DNA of 46,136 nucleotides from a virus. The stretch lies in the IMG/VR virus record IMGVR_UViG_3300020195_000045, positions 1 through 46,136 of that record; one strand, written 5' to 3'. Positions 13,316-19,936 of the stretch are shown in pieces. The first letter of the stretch is position 1. Every line of letters begins with the position of its first letter. The position numbers and the translations under genes are program-made. The notes beneath the pieces were generated by a model, which searched no databases, had not been told where the DNA came from, and saw only the letters and a list, made by a program, of their open reading frames with translations.

Positions 13316-13626
13316 AAACCTGCCCTTTCTGTGGCGGTGATGCTCACCGTGTCCACAAACCCAAGTTCGGTGAGTACAGCGTCGTTTGTAGCTCGTGCGG
13401 TGCTGGCACCGACGATTACCTCTCCGAAGATGCTTGCGTAGCTGCTTGGAATGGGCGCGTTGACTCCGACGATCCGCTAGTGAGCGCAAGACTGCGGAAG
13501 CTTGAAGCGGAGGCGGCGAAGGCAGCCTTTAGCGGGACGCCCGATACGCCCTTTGTCCGCCACGAGCACGCTCACCTGGCAAGCGCATTCGGTAGGGCCT
13601 TGCTCGCGCTGGAGACCAAGGCATGA
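13312..13626 (+). CDS. Lar-like zinc-ribbon protein (restriction alleviation type)
   Basis: 104 residues, coupled by ATGA overlap. MKTCPFCGGDAHRV...YSVVCSSCGAGTD..YLSEDACVAAWNGR matches the Lar-family fingerprint CPFCG...V.C..CGA......AI..WN.R. Lar of the Rac prophage relieves type I restriction; most phage members are untested. The C-terminal 50 residues are helical and unlike Lar. Codons for YLSEDACVA are carried on a 26-bp stretch found again, in the same frame, in the SNF2-like helicase gene. Confidence 0.75.
   Translation: MKTCPFCGGDAHRVHKPKFGEYSVVCSSCGAGTDDYLSEDACVAAWNGRVDSDDPLVSARLRKLEAEAAKAAFSGTPDTPFVRHEHAHLASAFGRALLALETKA
13417..13442. repeat. 26-bp exact repeat, copy A (Lar-like gene)
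   Basis: Identical to 17529-17554 in the SNF2-like helicase gene, same strand and reading frame, encoding YLSEDACVA in both. Confidence 0.95.
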
Positions 13627-13877
13627 TCTCAATTCGTAAAACGCGGGGGAGTCACTTCACCTTTGACATAGTTGTCAACGGCGCGCATTGGGGCCTTCTG
13701 GACAAAGTCCCCGTCCGCAAAACGCACCCACACCCGCATATCAAGCAAACAGTCGTCGTCTACGTTCCTGACATCGGCGTCTTCAAATGCGCCTCGATGC
13801 ATGCCGCGCGCAAACTGATCGCCAACATGACTGCCAAACGGAACCCCATTGAAACCATCCAATCACAGGAGCTTTAG
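13623..13877 (+). CDS. Small basic hypothetical protein
   Basis: 84 residues, linked by ATGA. Mostly beta-like sequence (ISIRKTRGSHFTFDIVVNG) then a His-rich turn (RKTHPHPHIKQTVVVYVPDI) and a basic helix at the end. It has the feel of a small DNA- or RNA-binding domain, but no known fold is clear. Confidence 0.6.
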   Translation: MISIRKTRGSHFTFDIVVNGAHWGLLDKVPVRKTHPHPHIKQTVVVYVPDIGVFKCASMHAARKLIANMTAKRNPIETIQSQEL

Positions 13878-13878
13878 A

Positions 13879-14262
13879 GTGAGAACACCACCACCCGAAC
13901 CGTTCACCCCCGCCGAAGTCGCGCATGTCAGTGAGATCCACGGAAAGCTGTCTGCACTCCTGGCCGAGTCCGACGGGCATCTGAAGCCCCGCGACGCGCT
14001 CGTTGCCTGCTACTACGCGCTAGGCGCCACTGTGGGCACGAACTGCCCGACGCACATGGTCCAAGATTTGTTACAGGAAGCTATTGAGGCTGTACTTATG
14101 GGCATCAACGATTCATTGATCCAGCGCAAGCTGGAAATGGTGGGCGTCGTTGTGGCCATGTCGCGGGGCGATTTCACGGAGACTCTCAGGAAGGCCGCAG
14201 CAGACGCAGCAAACAGTGTCCTTCGGGGCGTTCCCACGGTGCCACATGACCAAGCCCACTGA
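13879..14262 (+). CDS. Helical hypothetical protein (GTG start)
   Basis: 127 residues. GTG 13879 follows AGGAG by seven bases; the upstream ATG at 13849 lies in the previous gene without a site. All-helical sequence (EVAHVSEIHGKLSALLAE, then MVQDLLQEAIEAVLMGIN) with two Cys. It overlaps the next gene by 17 bases. No family recognised. Confidence 0.6.
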   Translation: MRTPPPEPFTPAEVAHVSEIHGKLSALLAESDGHLKPRDALVACYYALGATVGTNCPTHMVQDLLQEAIEAVLMGINDSLIQRKLEMVGVVVAMSRGDFTETLRKAAADAANSVLRGVPTVPHDQAH

Positions 14263-14563
14263 CAAAGCCGTTGCCGCCGGGCGCACGCTGACGGATTGGC
14301 TCGCAAACCGACGCCGGGTGGAAACTCTTACTGAGTTGCGCGAATACCTCCGCATCCGGAGCGTTGGACGCTACCGGATCGAGGAATACCAAAGCGTGCT
14401 GATCATCAGGATTCCTGACGCGCAGGTCCATGTGATGTACGACATCCGTGCGCTGCGCCCGCTCGGGCTCACCTGGCTTGTCGTGCCGCTGCCGTGCTGG
14501 CAGTCGCGCGTTCGGCGCCGGCGTGTGGTACCTGCGCCAGCCCGGCATTGGGCCTTTAGTTGA
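14246..14563 (+). CDS. Hypothetical protein with Arg-rich tail
   Basis: 105 residues from ATG 14246. The N-terminal half is a helical segment (AGRTLTDWLANRRRVETLTE), then alternating strands (YQSVLIIRIPDAQVHVMYDI), and the C terminus is Arg/Val-rich (SRVRRRRVVPAPARHWAFS). It reads like a small nucleic-acid binding protein. Position between two other small genes gives no clearer role. Confidence 0.5.
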   Translation: MTKPTDKAVAAGRTLTDWLANRRRVETLTELREYLRIRSVGRYRIEEYQSVLIIRIPDAQVHVMYDIRALRPLGLTWLVVPLPCWQSRVRRRRVVPAPARHWAFS

Positions 14564-14586
14564 CTTGACAAACGGAGTTAGATACC

Positions 14587-14838
14587 ATGAGCAAAAGCAA
14601 AGTCAAAAAGCGAGCAAAAGTCAGCGCCAGCAAGCGGCGACGGGGGCGGGGGAAAATGACGAATGGACTCCACAAGCCGGAGCCGCGCACGGAACAAAAG
14701 ACTGTGCGCGTTCCAAAGCACATCGTGCGCGCTCTGGAGCAAGATGTCTTGCTCGTCGAGAGCTTGACGGTGCCCAAGGCCATTGTGCAGATCCTTGAGG
14801 AGTGGCACGCGCGGCGCATGGGAGCCGTAGCGTCCTAG
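14587..14838 (+). CDS. Basic protein with ribbon-helix-helix-like segment
   Basis: 83 residues. The first 25 are Lys/Arg-rich (MSKSKVKKRAKVSASKRRRG). Residues 37-75 (EQKTVRVPKHIVRALEQDVL...LTVPKAIVQILEEWHARR) resemble a ribbon-helix-helix DNA-binding domain: a beta strand TVRVP, helix, turn, helix. It is a candidate regulator. It ends convergently with the lipoprotein gene, the two stops sharing CTAG. The ribosome site (GGAG, 11 bases) is spaced rather far. Confidence 0.6.
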   Translation: MSKSKVKKRAKVSASKRRRGRGKMTNGLHKPEPRTEQKTVRVPKHIVRALEQDVLLVESLTVPKAIVQILEEWHARRMGAVAS

Positions 14839-15758
14839 TCGGCGCCGGCCGCGTCGAGCAGCATCCTCGCCACCACCGCCCATTCAGAGCCGGTCCACGT
14901 CACAACGGGGGCCGGCTCTCCGCTTTCCTGGCAAGGCGACCAGCTAGTGCTCCCCTCTTCTTGTTCCCATAGCCACGGCGTGCAGTGCTCAGCCGAGCTG
15001 GGCAAGCGGTCCCTGGGCCAGTGCCGCGCGTCCTGTAATGCTGCGACCACGGGCGCATAGTCGCCGGTCACGTAGCGCGCGGCCAGGAAGGCGTAAAGGG
15101 CATTGCTCGGCTGGGTGTCCGCCTGCTTCCTGAGCCACCAGTGATACCCGTCCTCCATGCCACCGTTTAAACGTGCGCGGAGGTGCAGATGCCACGCTGC
15201 AACATGTCGCTCGTAGCCCGTTTCCGCACCGCTAACAGTGACGGGCACATGCGTTTCGACGCGGGTAAGGCCCGCGATCTTGGCAAAAGTTCCGTAGAGG
15301 GGGGCACGGATCGCCGTTCGCGAAGGCTCTCCCGGTCCCATGACACCACCGTGCGCGTCCGCGTAGAGAACGACATCTCTGGCAACATCTTTCCTGTCGG
15401 TGCGCCAGGCCCACCACGCCACTCCGAGCAGCATGTCACGGCTGACCATAGACGCGCTGTGTCCAGGAAAGCACTCGGGTAACGTGAGGCGCCTCCGGTG
15501 CCACTCGCCGGGAGCTGACTCGGCAAGCTGTAGATTGACCGTAGCCACAAAGCTGGCGCGCAACCCGGTAAAAAGCGTGTCGTCGCACTCGTCGGTGACG
15601 AACCCCTCGCGCACACTGGTGAGATCGGCGCCCCACCGCTCGTAGTCACTGAGCTGCGCCGCGATCCCGGACACATCCACATCCACCGGCAGCTCTTCCT
15701 TCTTCTTACCGCACGAGAGCCCGACACACAGCGTCAGCAGTCCGATCATTCGGCGCAT
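14835..15758 (-). CDS. Predicted lipoprotein
   Basis: 307 residues, ATG 15758 with GGAGG six bases upstream and a sigma-70-like promoter about 40 bases further. MRRMIGLLTLCVGLSCGKKKEE looks like a lipoprotein signal with Cys16, though GLSC is an imperfect lipobox. The mature part is helical and Trp-rich, with a HWWLRKQADTQPSNALYAF region, plus several Cys. A lone minus-strand gene inside the plus arm, it is probably a moron acting at the cell surface, for example in superinfection exclusion; that role is inference. A GTTTAAAC copy lies within its coding sequence. Confidence 0.7.
   Translation of the reverse strand: MRRMIGLLTLCVGLSCGKKKEELPVDVDVSGIAAQLSDYERWGADLTSVREGFVTDECDDTLFTGLRASFVATVNLQLAESAPGEWHRRRLTLPECFPGHSASMVSRDMLLGVAWWAWRTDRKDVARDVVLYADAHGGVMGPGEPSRTAIRAPLYGTFAKIAGLTRVETHVPVTVSGAETGYERHVAAWHLHLRARLNGGMEDGYHWWLRKQADTQPSNALYAFLAARYVTGDYAPVVAALQDARHWPRDRLPSSAEHCTPWLWEQEEGSTSWSPCQESGEPAPVVTWTGSEWAVVARMLLDAAGAD
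15165..15172. repeat. GTTTAAAC palindrome, copy 6
   Basis: CGTTTAAACG inside the lipoprotein gene, encoding RLNG on the minus strand. Confidence 0.95.
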
Positions 15759-15791
15759 AGCCTTCCTCCGTCATAGTTGAGAATCCCTTTG

Positions 15792-15820
15792 ATTTTAGGG
15801 TAGGCCGCTGTTAACGTCAA
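15792..15820 (-). promoter_or_regulatory. Sigma-70-like promoter for the lipoprotein gene
   Basis: Minus strand TTGACG, 17 bases, TAAAAT, ending 34 bases before the lipoprotein start. This is the best host-type promoter I can see in the window. Confidence 0.65.
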
Positions 15821-15834
15821 AGAAGCAACCAAAA

Positions 15835-15844
15835 TTAACTTCAA
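15835..15844. promoter_or_regulatory. TAACTTCA-type element before the endolysin
   Basis: TTAACTTCAA lies 14 bases upstream of the endolysin ATG. The endolysin has no recognisable Shine-Dalgarno site, so the message may be leaderless or use another signal. Confidence 0.5.
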
Positions 15845-15858
15845 TCGAGACTCGCAAA

Positions 15859-16218
15859 ATGGCTTCACAGCATTTCACTGACGTGGAACTGGCGTGCCGG
15901 TGTGGGCTGCAAGATTGCAACGCCCTGCCCATCCAGCCACGCGCGCTTGCTGGCCTTGAAGCCGTGCGCGTGGCCTACGGGCGCCCACTCGTCATTCGGA
16001 GCGCGGCGCGCTGCCAAGGGTGGAATACGACGGTAGGCGGCGCCCCCGGCTCGCGCCATCTTCACGGGGACGCCTTCGACGTCGAGGCATGGACGGGCAG
16101 CGAAAAGTACCACATCGTGCGATCTGCGCTGCTGGCTGGCGCAGCAGGCATTGGCATCGGTAAGAGCTTCGTCCACTTCGACTGGCGCCCACGTACGCCG
16201 TCGGCCTGGTGCTATTGA
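15859..16218 (+). CDS. M15-type peptidase endolysin
   Basis: 119 residues. VIRSAARCQGWNTTVGGAPGSRHLHGDAFDVE and FVHFDWR carry the zinc site of the D-Ala-D-Ala carboxypeptidase / M15 family (SxHxxGxAxD and the HxD-type final motif). Such single-domain enzymes cut peptide bonds of peptidoglycan at lysis. Two CxC-type pairs (ELACRCGLQDC) at the N terminus match the M15_3 layout. No holin is adjacent. No ribosome site precedes its ATG. The next gene starts on its stop codon (TGATG). Confidence 0.88.
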   Translation: MASQHFTDVELACRCGLQDCNALPIQPRALAGLEAVRVAYGRPLVIRSAARCQGWNTTVGGAPGSRHLHGDAFDVEAWTGSEKYHIVRSALLAGAAGIGIGKSFVHFDWRPRTPSAWCY

Positions 16219-16418
16219 TGTCCGTGAACTTCTCGTTTCGGAAGGTGCGCCATGCGCGCGCTGTCTACCACGGTGAGCAACGCTTCTGCGTTTGCGTGCC
16301 GAACGAGCTGACTAAGGAATACTGGGTCTGCACGGCAAACCTTGCGCGCGTGACCTGCCCCGTTTGCGTCCGTGTCCTCAACGAACTGAAGGAATCCCGC
16401 CGTGAGAGAAGCCCGTAA
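16218..16418 (+). CDS. Small Cys-rich protein after endolysin
   Basis: 66 residues, start overlapping the endolysin stop (TGATG). FRKVRHARAVYHGEQRFCVC begins a beta-like region. WVCTANLARVTCPVCVRVLN holds three Cys, so with the earlier CVC it could form a zinc ribbon. The basic C terminus runs into the next gene. A lysis role is possible only from position. Confidence 0.5.
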   Translation: MSVNFSFRKVRHARAVYHGEQRFCVCVPNELTKEYWVCTANLARVTCPVCVRVLNELKESRRERSP

Positions 16419-16677
16419 GCCGAAGGAAGCTCAATTTGTCGTCTACTGCGCCATCGACATTCCGGCTGCCCACTCCGGCCAGGTGCTCTGGAAGCGCAAC
16501 GCGGTTACGGGACTGCCCGAGGCATACGTCCCGAAGCTTGGCGAGGACCAGGAGGTTTGTCAGTTTGCGAGCGAGGTTCCTAAAAAGCCGCTGACCGAAC
16601 GCGCTTTCAAGGCAATTATGGACCAGATGACCCAGGCTATGATGGAAAAGGCGCGCGCGGCGGGTCTGGTCATATGA
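16402..16677 (+). CDS. Hypothetical protein (GTG start)
   Basis: 91 residues; GTG 16402 overlaps the previous gene by 17 bases. Two short beta-like segments (QFVVYCAIDIPAAHSGQVLW) are followed by a C-terminal helix (AFKAIMDQMTQAMMEKARAA). The stop overlaps the helicase start (ATGA), so it is probably co-expressed with it. No family recognised. Confidence 0.55.
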   Translation: MREARKPKEAQFVVYCAIDIPAAHSGQVLWKRNAVTGLPEAYVPKLGEDQEVCQFASEVPKKPLTERAFKAIMDQMTQAMMEKARAAGLVI

Positions 16678-18128
16678 CGGAGCTGCGAGCCCTCTGGGCG
16701 CATCAGCAGCGCGAGGCAGACCGCGCGCTCGAAGACGGTCGGACACACTACGGTCTGTTGATGGAGCAGGGTACCGGCAAGACGGGCGCCATGATCGACA
16801 TACTACGGCGCCTCTATACCAGGCATGGGCGCCCGCTCAAAACGCTGATCATTTGCCCGCAGATCGTCATCAAGAATTGGGAAGAGGAGTTCGGGTATTT
16901 TTCGAACTGTCAGAAGTACGTGCAGACGCTGACCGGGACGACGCCGCGCCGCATCGCGCAGATCCAAACGCCGGGAAAGCATATCTTTGTCACAAACTTT
17001 GAAGCGCTGCACTCTTGCAAAGATCTACTCTGGACGACGAAAACGCGCGGTAAGGAAGAAATCCGCGTGCCCGTGCCACACGGCTGGGAAGTCATCATTG
17101 TAGACGAGAGCCACCGGATATCGAGCCCCAGCGCGCAAAGCACCAAGATGGCCTGGAAGCTTGGTGACAAGGCACATTACCGCTACATCTTGTCAGGAAC
17201 CCCAGTGCTCGACGGCGTTGGTGGGGATATCTTCGCGCAGTTTCGTTTCCTGGATCTCGGCACGACGTTCGGTACATACATCGGCGCTTTCAAACGTGAG
17301 TGGATGGTGGACATGAACGCGGGAATGCCCAGCGTGCGGTACTTCCCGGACTGGAAGCTCAAGCCGGGCGGTGATGTGCAGCTCAATGAGCTGATCTACA
17401 GGAAGGCCGGGCGCGTCGAAAAGAAAGACTGCCTGACCTTGCCGCCGCTAGTCATGAAGCAGATCAAGATCGAGCTGTCGTCTGAGCAGCGTCGGCATTA
17501 CGACGAGATGAAGCACGCGCTGATTACCTACCTCTCCGAAGATGCTTGCGTAGCGCAGACTGCTATGACGAAGGCACTCCGGCTGCTGCAAATCACGAGT
17601 GGCTTTATGAAGCTCGAAGACGACGAGGGTACCATCGTATCGTTCAAGGGGAACCCGCGCGCCGCCGCGCTGGCTGACATCCTTGCCGATGCCCGTGGCG
17701 TCAAGACAATCGTTTGGGCAGTGTTCAAAGAGAACTACCGGGCCATCGCCGACGTCTGCACCAAGCTCGGAAGAAAGGCGACGTTCCTCACGGGCGAGCA
17801 AACTCATGACGAGAAGGTCCGGGCTGTGACCGACTTCTGTACGGGCGACCATGACACCCTGATCGCCAATCCGGGAGCTGGCGGGACGGGCGTCAATCTG
17901 GTCGAGGCGCCGCTTGCTGTCTGGTACTCACGGAACCACCGCTTGGAGCACCGTTTACAGGCTCTCGCCAGGAACCACCGGGGCGGTAGTGACATGCATG
18001 ACAAGGTAACAAACATTGATATTGTCGCTGAATCGACCCTTGACGAGCATGTGCTGTCGTGCCTGGACAGGAAGGAAGACGTGGCCCAAGCCATTCTTTC
18101 CTGGCGTGCCCAGCTACTCCGCGAGTAA
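16674..18128 (+). CDS. SNF2-like superfamily 2 DNA helicase/translocase
   Basis: 484 residues, start overlapping the previous stop (ATGA). Motif I LMEQGTGKTG (about 29-38), motif Ia LIICPQIVIKNWEEEF, motif II IVDESH (about 142-147), motif III LSGTP, and in the second RecA domain TLIANPGAGGTGVNL (V) and RLEHRLQALARNHRGG (VI, with its Arg). This is the compact SNF2 plan seen in phages with family A polymerases. It likely removes proteins or remodels forks during phage replication or recombination. Its YLSEDACVA segment carries a 26-bp repeat shared with the Lar-like gene. Confidence 0.9.
   Translation: MTELRALWAHQQREADRALEDGRTHYGLLMEQGTGKTGAMIDILRRLYTRHGRPLKTLIICPQIVIKNWEEEFGYFSNCQKYVQTLTGTTPRRIAQIQTPGKHIFVTNFEALHSCKDLLWTTKTRGKEEIRVPVPHGWEVIIVDESHRISSPSAQSTKMAWKLGDKAHYRYILSGTPVLDGVGGDIFAQFRFLDLGTTFGTYIGAFKREWMVDMNAGMPSVRYFPDWKLKPGGDVQLNELIYRKAGRVEKKDCLTLPPLVMKQIKIELSSEQRRHYDEMKHALITYLSEDACVAQTAMTKALRLLQITSGFMKLEDDEGTIVSFKGNPRAAALADILADARGVKTIVWAVFKENYRAIADVCTKLGRKATFLTGEQTHDEKVRAVTDFCTGDHDTLIANPGAGGTGVNLVEAPLAVWYSRNHRLEHRLQALARNHRGGSDMHDKVTNIDIVAESTLDEHVLSCLDRKEDVAQAILSWRAQLLRE
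17529..17554. repeat. 26-bp exact repeat, copy B (helicase gene)
   Basis: Identical to 13417-13442, same strand and frame. Flanking bases differ at once on both sides. Confidence 0.95.
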
Positions 18129-18158
18129 CTTCAAAAATACTTGCATTTTTGAAGTTAC
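18125..18158. promoter_or_regulatory. Perfect 14-bp inverted repeat of the TAACTTCA family
   Basis: GTAACTTCAAAAAT, six bases, ATTTTTGAAGTTAC. The helicase TAA stop is inside the left arm. It lacks a GC-rich stem, so a protein operator or promoter element for the downstream replication genes is more likely than a terminator. Confidence 0.65.
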
Positions 18159-18206
18159 CGCCCTATCCTCACGAATGATTCCCAACCATTTTTTGAGGAG
18201 TTCGCT

Positions 18207-18713
18207 ATGGAGAGCGAAGAGATCGCACTAGCTCGCGGCATTCACGAGCTGAAGGGGCGCATCGACGAACTGGCCGAAGTTCAGTCGAAACTTTCTGCCG
18301 AGTGCAGCGCGCGGATCGAGGCGTTGATTAAATGGCTTGTGGACAACGGCAAGCAAGGGACGGGGCACATCGACGGTATCGGTACGTTCGGACTCCGGCG
18401 CGAAAACTACCCGAGCGTACCCAAGACGCACATGGCTACCTTCCTTGAGTACGTTAGGAAGGAAGGCCAAGGCGCGCTGATCGAGGAAGTGATCCCGGCG
18501 CCGACGCTCAAAAAGTTCTGCAAGGATCAGATCGAAGCTCTGGCTGAGACGTTCGCGGACGACGTGGACGCCGCCAACGAAGCGCAGACCAGGCTCAACA
18601 TTCCGCTGACGGAAGTGCTCGCGCCGAGCGTGCTCGCAGCGCGCGTGCTCAAAGAAGTGGGCGTACAAACGTTCTCGCAAATCAAACTCAGCATTACTAA
18701 GAAAGGGAAATAG
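18207..18713 (+). CDS. Helical phage protein of the replication cluster
   Basis: 168 residues, GAGGAG eight bases upstream. N-terminal coiled coil (ALARGIHELKGRIDELAEVQ onward), then GHIDGIGTFGLRRENYPSV and a helical C-terminal half ending in basic KKGK. The layout (coil, DGxGxF strand region, acidic helices) recalls phage Gp157-like or host-nuclease-inhibitor-like proteins that precede ssDNA-binding genes, but the match is only by pattern. It lies two bases before the next gene and is surely co-transcribed. Confidence 0.6.
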   Translation: MESEEIALARGIHELKGRIDELAEVQSKLSAECSARIEALIKWLVDNGKQGTGHIDGIGTFGLRRENYPSVPKTHMATFLEYVRKEGQGALIEEVIPAPTLKKFCKDQIEALAETFADDVDAANEAQTRLNIPLTEVLAPSVLAARVLKEVGVQTFSQIKLSITKKGK

Positions 18714-18715
18714 CC

Positions 18716-19687
18716 ATGGCCACGACGAAGAAGGGGAAGACCTGTGAAGCGCCAGCCAAAGAAACCGCGCAAGCGCAGGAAAGCCGAGTCACAGAAGAAG
18801 CTCCGGCTAAAGGACTGTCCGAATCTCAAGAGCAAGCGCGCCCAGGCGGCGGCAGCAGCAGCGTCGGCGAGATTCAACCGGGGCCTCAGAGTGACGGCAC
18901 GTTCGGAAGCCCTCTCCCAGGAATCGACGACTTCCACGCACCCGTAGTCACAAAGCTACCGGCTGTCCGCGCCAAGCTGGAGCCCACTCCTGAGATTGTG
19001 GAGCGCGCTAGCGAGGCCCGCGAAGCCCTCGAAAGTTTTCAGGGGATCACGCTGCCGATCGTGCGGTTCAAGGAAGACTTTGAGTTGGTCGAGGGGGAGG
19101 ATCACGTTGACGACTTCGACGGCGTGATGCTCTACACCAAAGAGTCCAACGTTTTCTATCAGGACCGTTTCAAAATGGGCAGCCGGCAAATGCCGACCTG
19201 CTTCTCGCCGGACGGCAAGACGCCGAGCGTTGCGATGCCGCAGAGCCCGACGTGTGCGACATGCCCCCACAATCAGTTTGGGTCCGCGAAGGAAGGCGAG
19301 GGCAAGGCATGCAAAAACACGCGCCCGGTGTTCATCGCGATCCGACTGACGGACGGCAGTTTTGGCGTGATCCCGAAAGTGCTCCGCGTCCCGCCAACAT
19401 CGCTGACGCTGATCAAAAACTATGTGGTCGCCACCGCCGCCGACTTTGGCAGCTACTACGGCGTAGTCACAAAGTTTCGCGCATACAAGCGGAGCGACGA
19501 TCAGACCCACTACAACATCGGCTTTAACGTCGCTGAGCGGCTGACGGCCCAGGACAAGGCTGACGTGGCTTACCTCCGCAGCGTCTGGCTCCCGGTCATG
19601 TCGAGCGGGAACTTTGGGGTCGAGGAGGAAGAACTGCGCGGACCGCCGCCCCCGTCCACGGCGGACTACTCCAAGGAAGCGTTCTAG
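18716..19687 (+). CDS. Probable ssDNA-binding protein
   Basis: 323 residues. The first 90 are low-complexity and charged (Lys/Ala/Glu, Gly/Ser). The globular part contains SPTCATCPHNQFGSAKEGEG and KACKNTRPVFIAI, a Cys4 zinc site, then strands (FGVIPKVLRVPPTSLTLIKN) of a probable OB-fold and an acidic, aromatic C-terminal tail (STADYSKEAF), as in SSBs. I have seen this Cys-x2-Cys ... GKxCK pattern in phage proteins beside polymerase genes, usually unannotated or called SSB. Position between helicase and polymerase supports it. Confidence 0.6.
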   Translation: MATTKKGKTCEAPAKETAQAQESRVTEEAPAKGLSESQEQARPGGGSSSVGEIQPGPQSDGTFGSPLPGIDDFHAPVVTKLPAVRAKLEPTPEIVERASEAREALESFQGITLPIVRFKEDFELVEGEDHVDDFDGVMLYTKESNVFYQDRFKMGSRQMPTCFSPDGKTPSVAMPQSPTCATCPHNQFGSAKEGEGKACKNTRPVFIAIRLTDGSFGVIPKVLRVPPTSLTLIKNYVVATAADFGSYYGVVTKFRAYKRSDDQTHYNIGFNVAERLTAQDKADVAYLRSVWLPVMSSGNFGVEEEELRGPPPPSTADYSKEAF

Positions 19688-19699
19688 TAAGCATGGTGC

Positions 19700-19707
19700 G
19701 TTTAAAC
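19700..19707. repeat. GTTTAAAC palindrome, copy 7
   Basis: CGTTTAAACG immediately upstream of the terminator hairpin that follows the SSB-like gene. Confidence 0.95.
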
Positions 19708-19709
19708 GA

Positions 19710-19736
19710 GGCGGGGCAGGTCCCCGCCTTTCTTTT
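19710..19736 (+). terminator. Rho-independent terminator after the SSB-like gene
   Basis: GGCGGGG, loop CAGGT, CCCCGCC, then TTTCTTTT. A strong textbook terminator or attenuator before the polymerase genes. Confidence 0.85.
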
Positions 19737-19747
19737 GGGAGCCCGCT

Positions 19748-19936
19748 ATGTACGTCGTCCCTACCAGCGTCATTCGTCAGCAGCTTCGCAAAGTCCGCGC
19801 CCAGGCCATTGCGGCGAGACGACGGAAAGAGGACGTGATCAAATGGCTGATCAATGATGCTAAGGTCGAGGCGCTGGAAGAGCTGTTGCGCGCTGAAACG
19901 TTCGTGCCGGCGCAGGAGGTAGGGAAGTGCTTGTAA
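19748..19936 (+). CDS. Small basic helical protein before polymerase
   Basis: 62 residues, GGGAG about seven bases upstream. MYVVPTSVIRQQLRKVRAQA, then an Arg/Lys-rich helix and an amphipathic helix (KVEALEELLRAETF). It overlaps the polymerase start by ten bases, so it may set polymerase translation. No family recognised. Confidence 0.6.
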   Translation: MYVVPTSVIRQQLRKVRAQAIAARRRKEDVIKWLINDAKVEALEELLRAETFVPAQEVGKCL

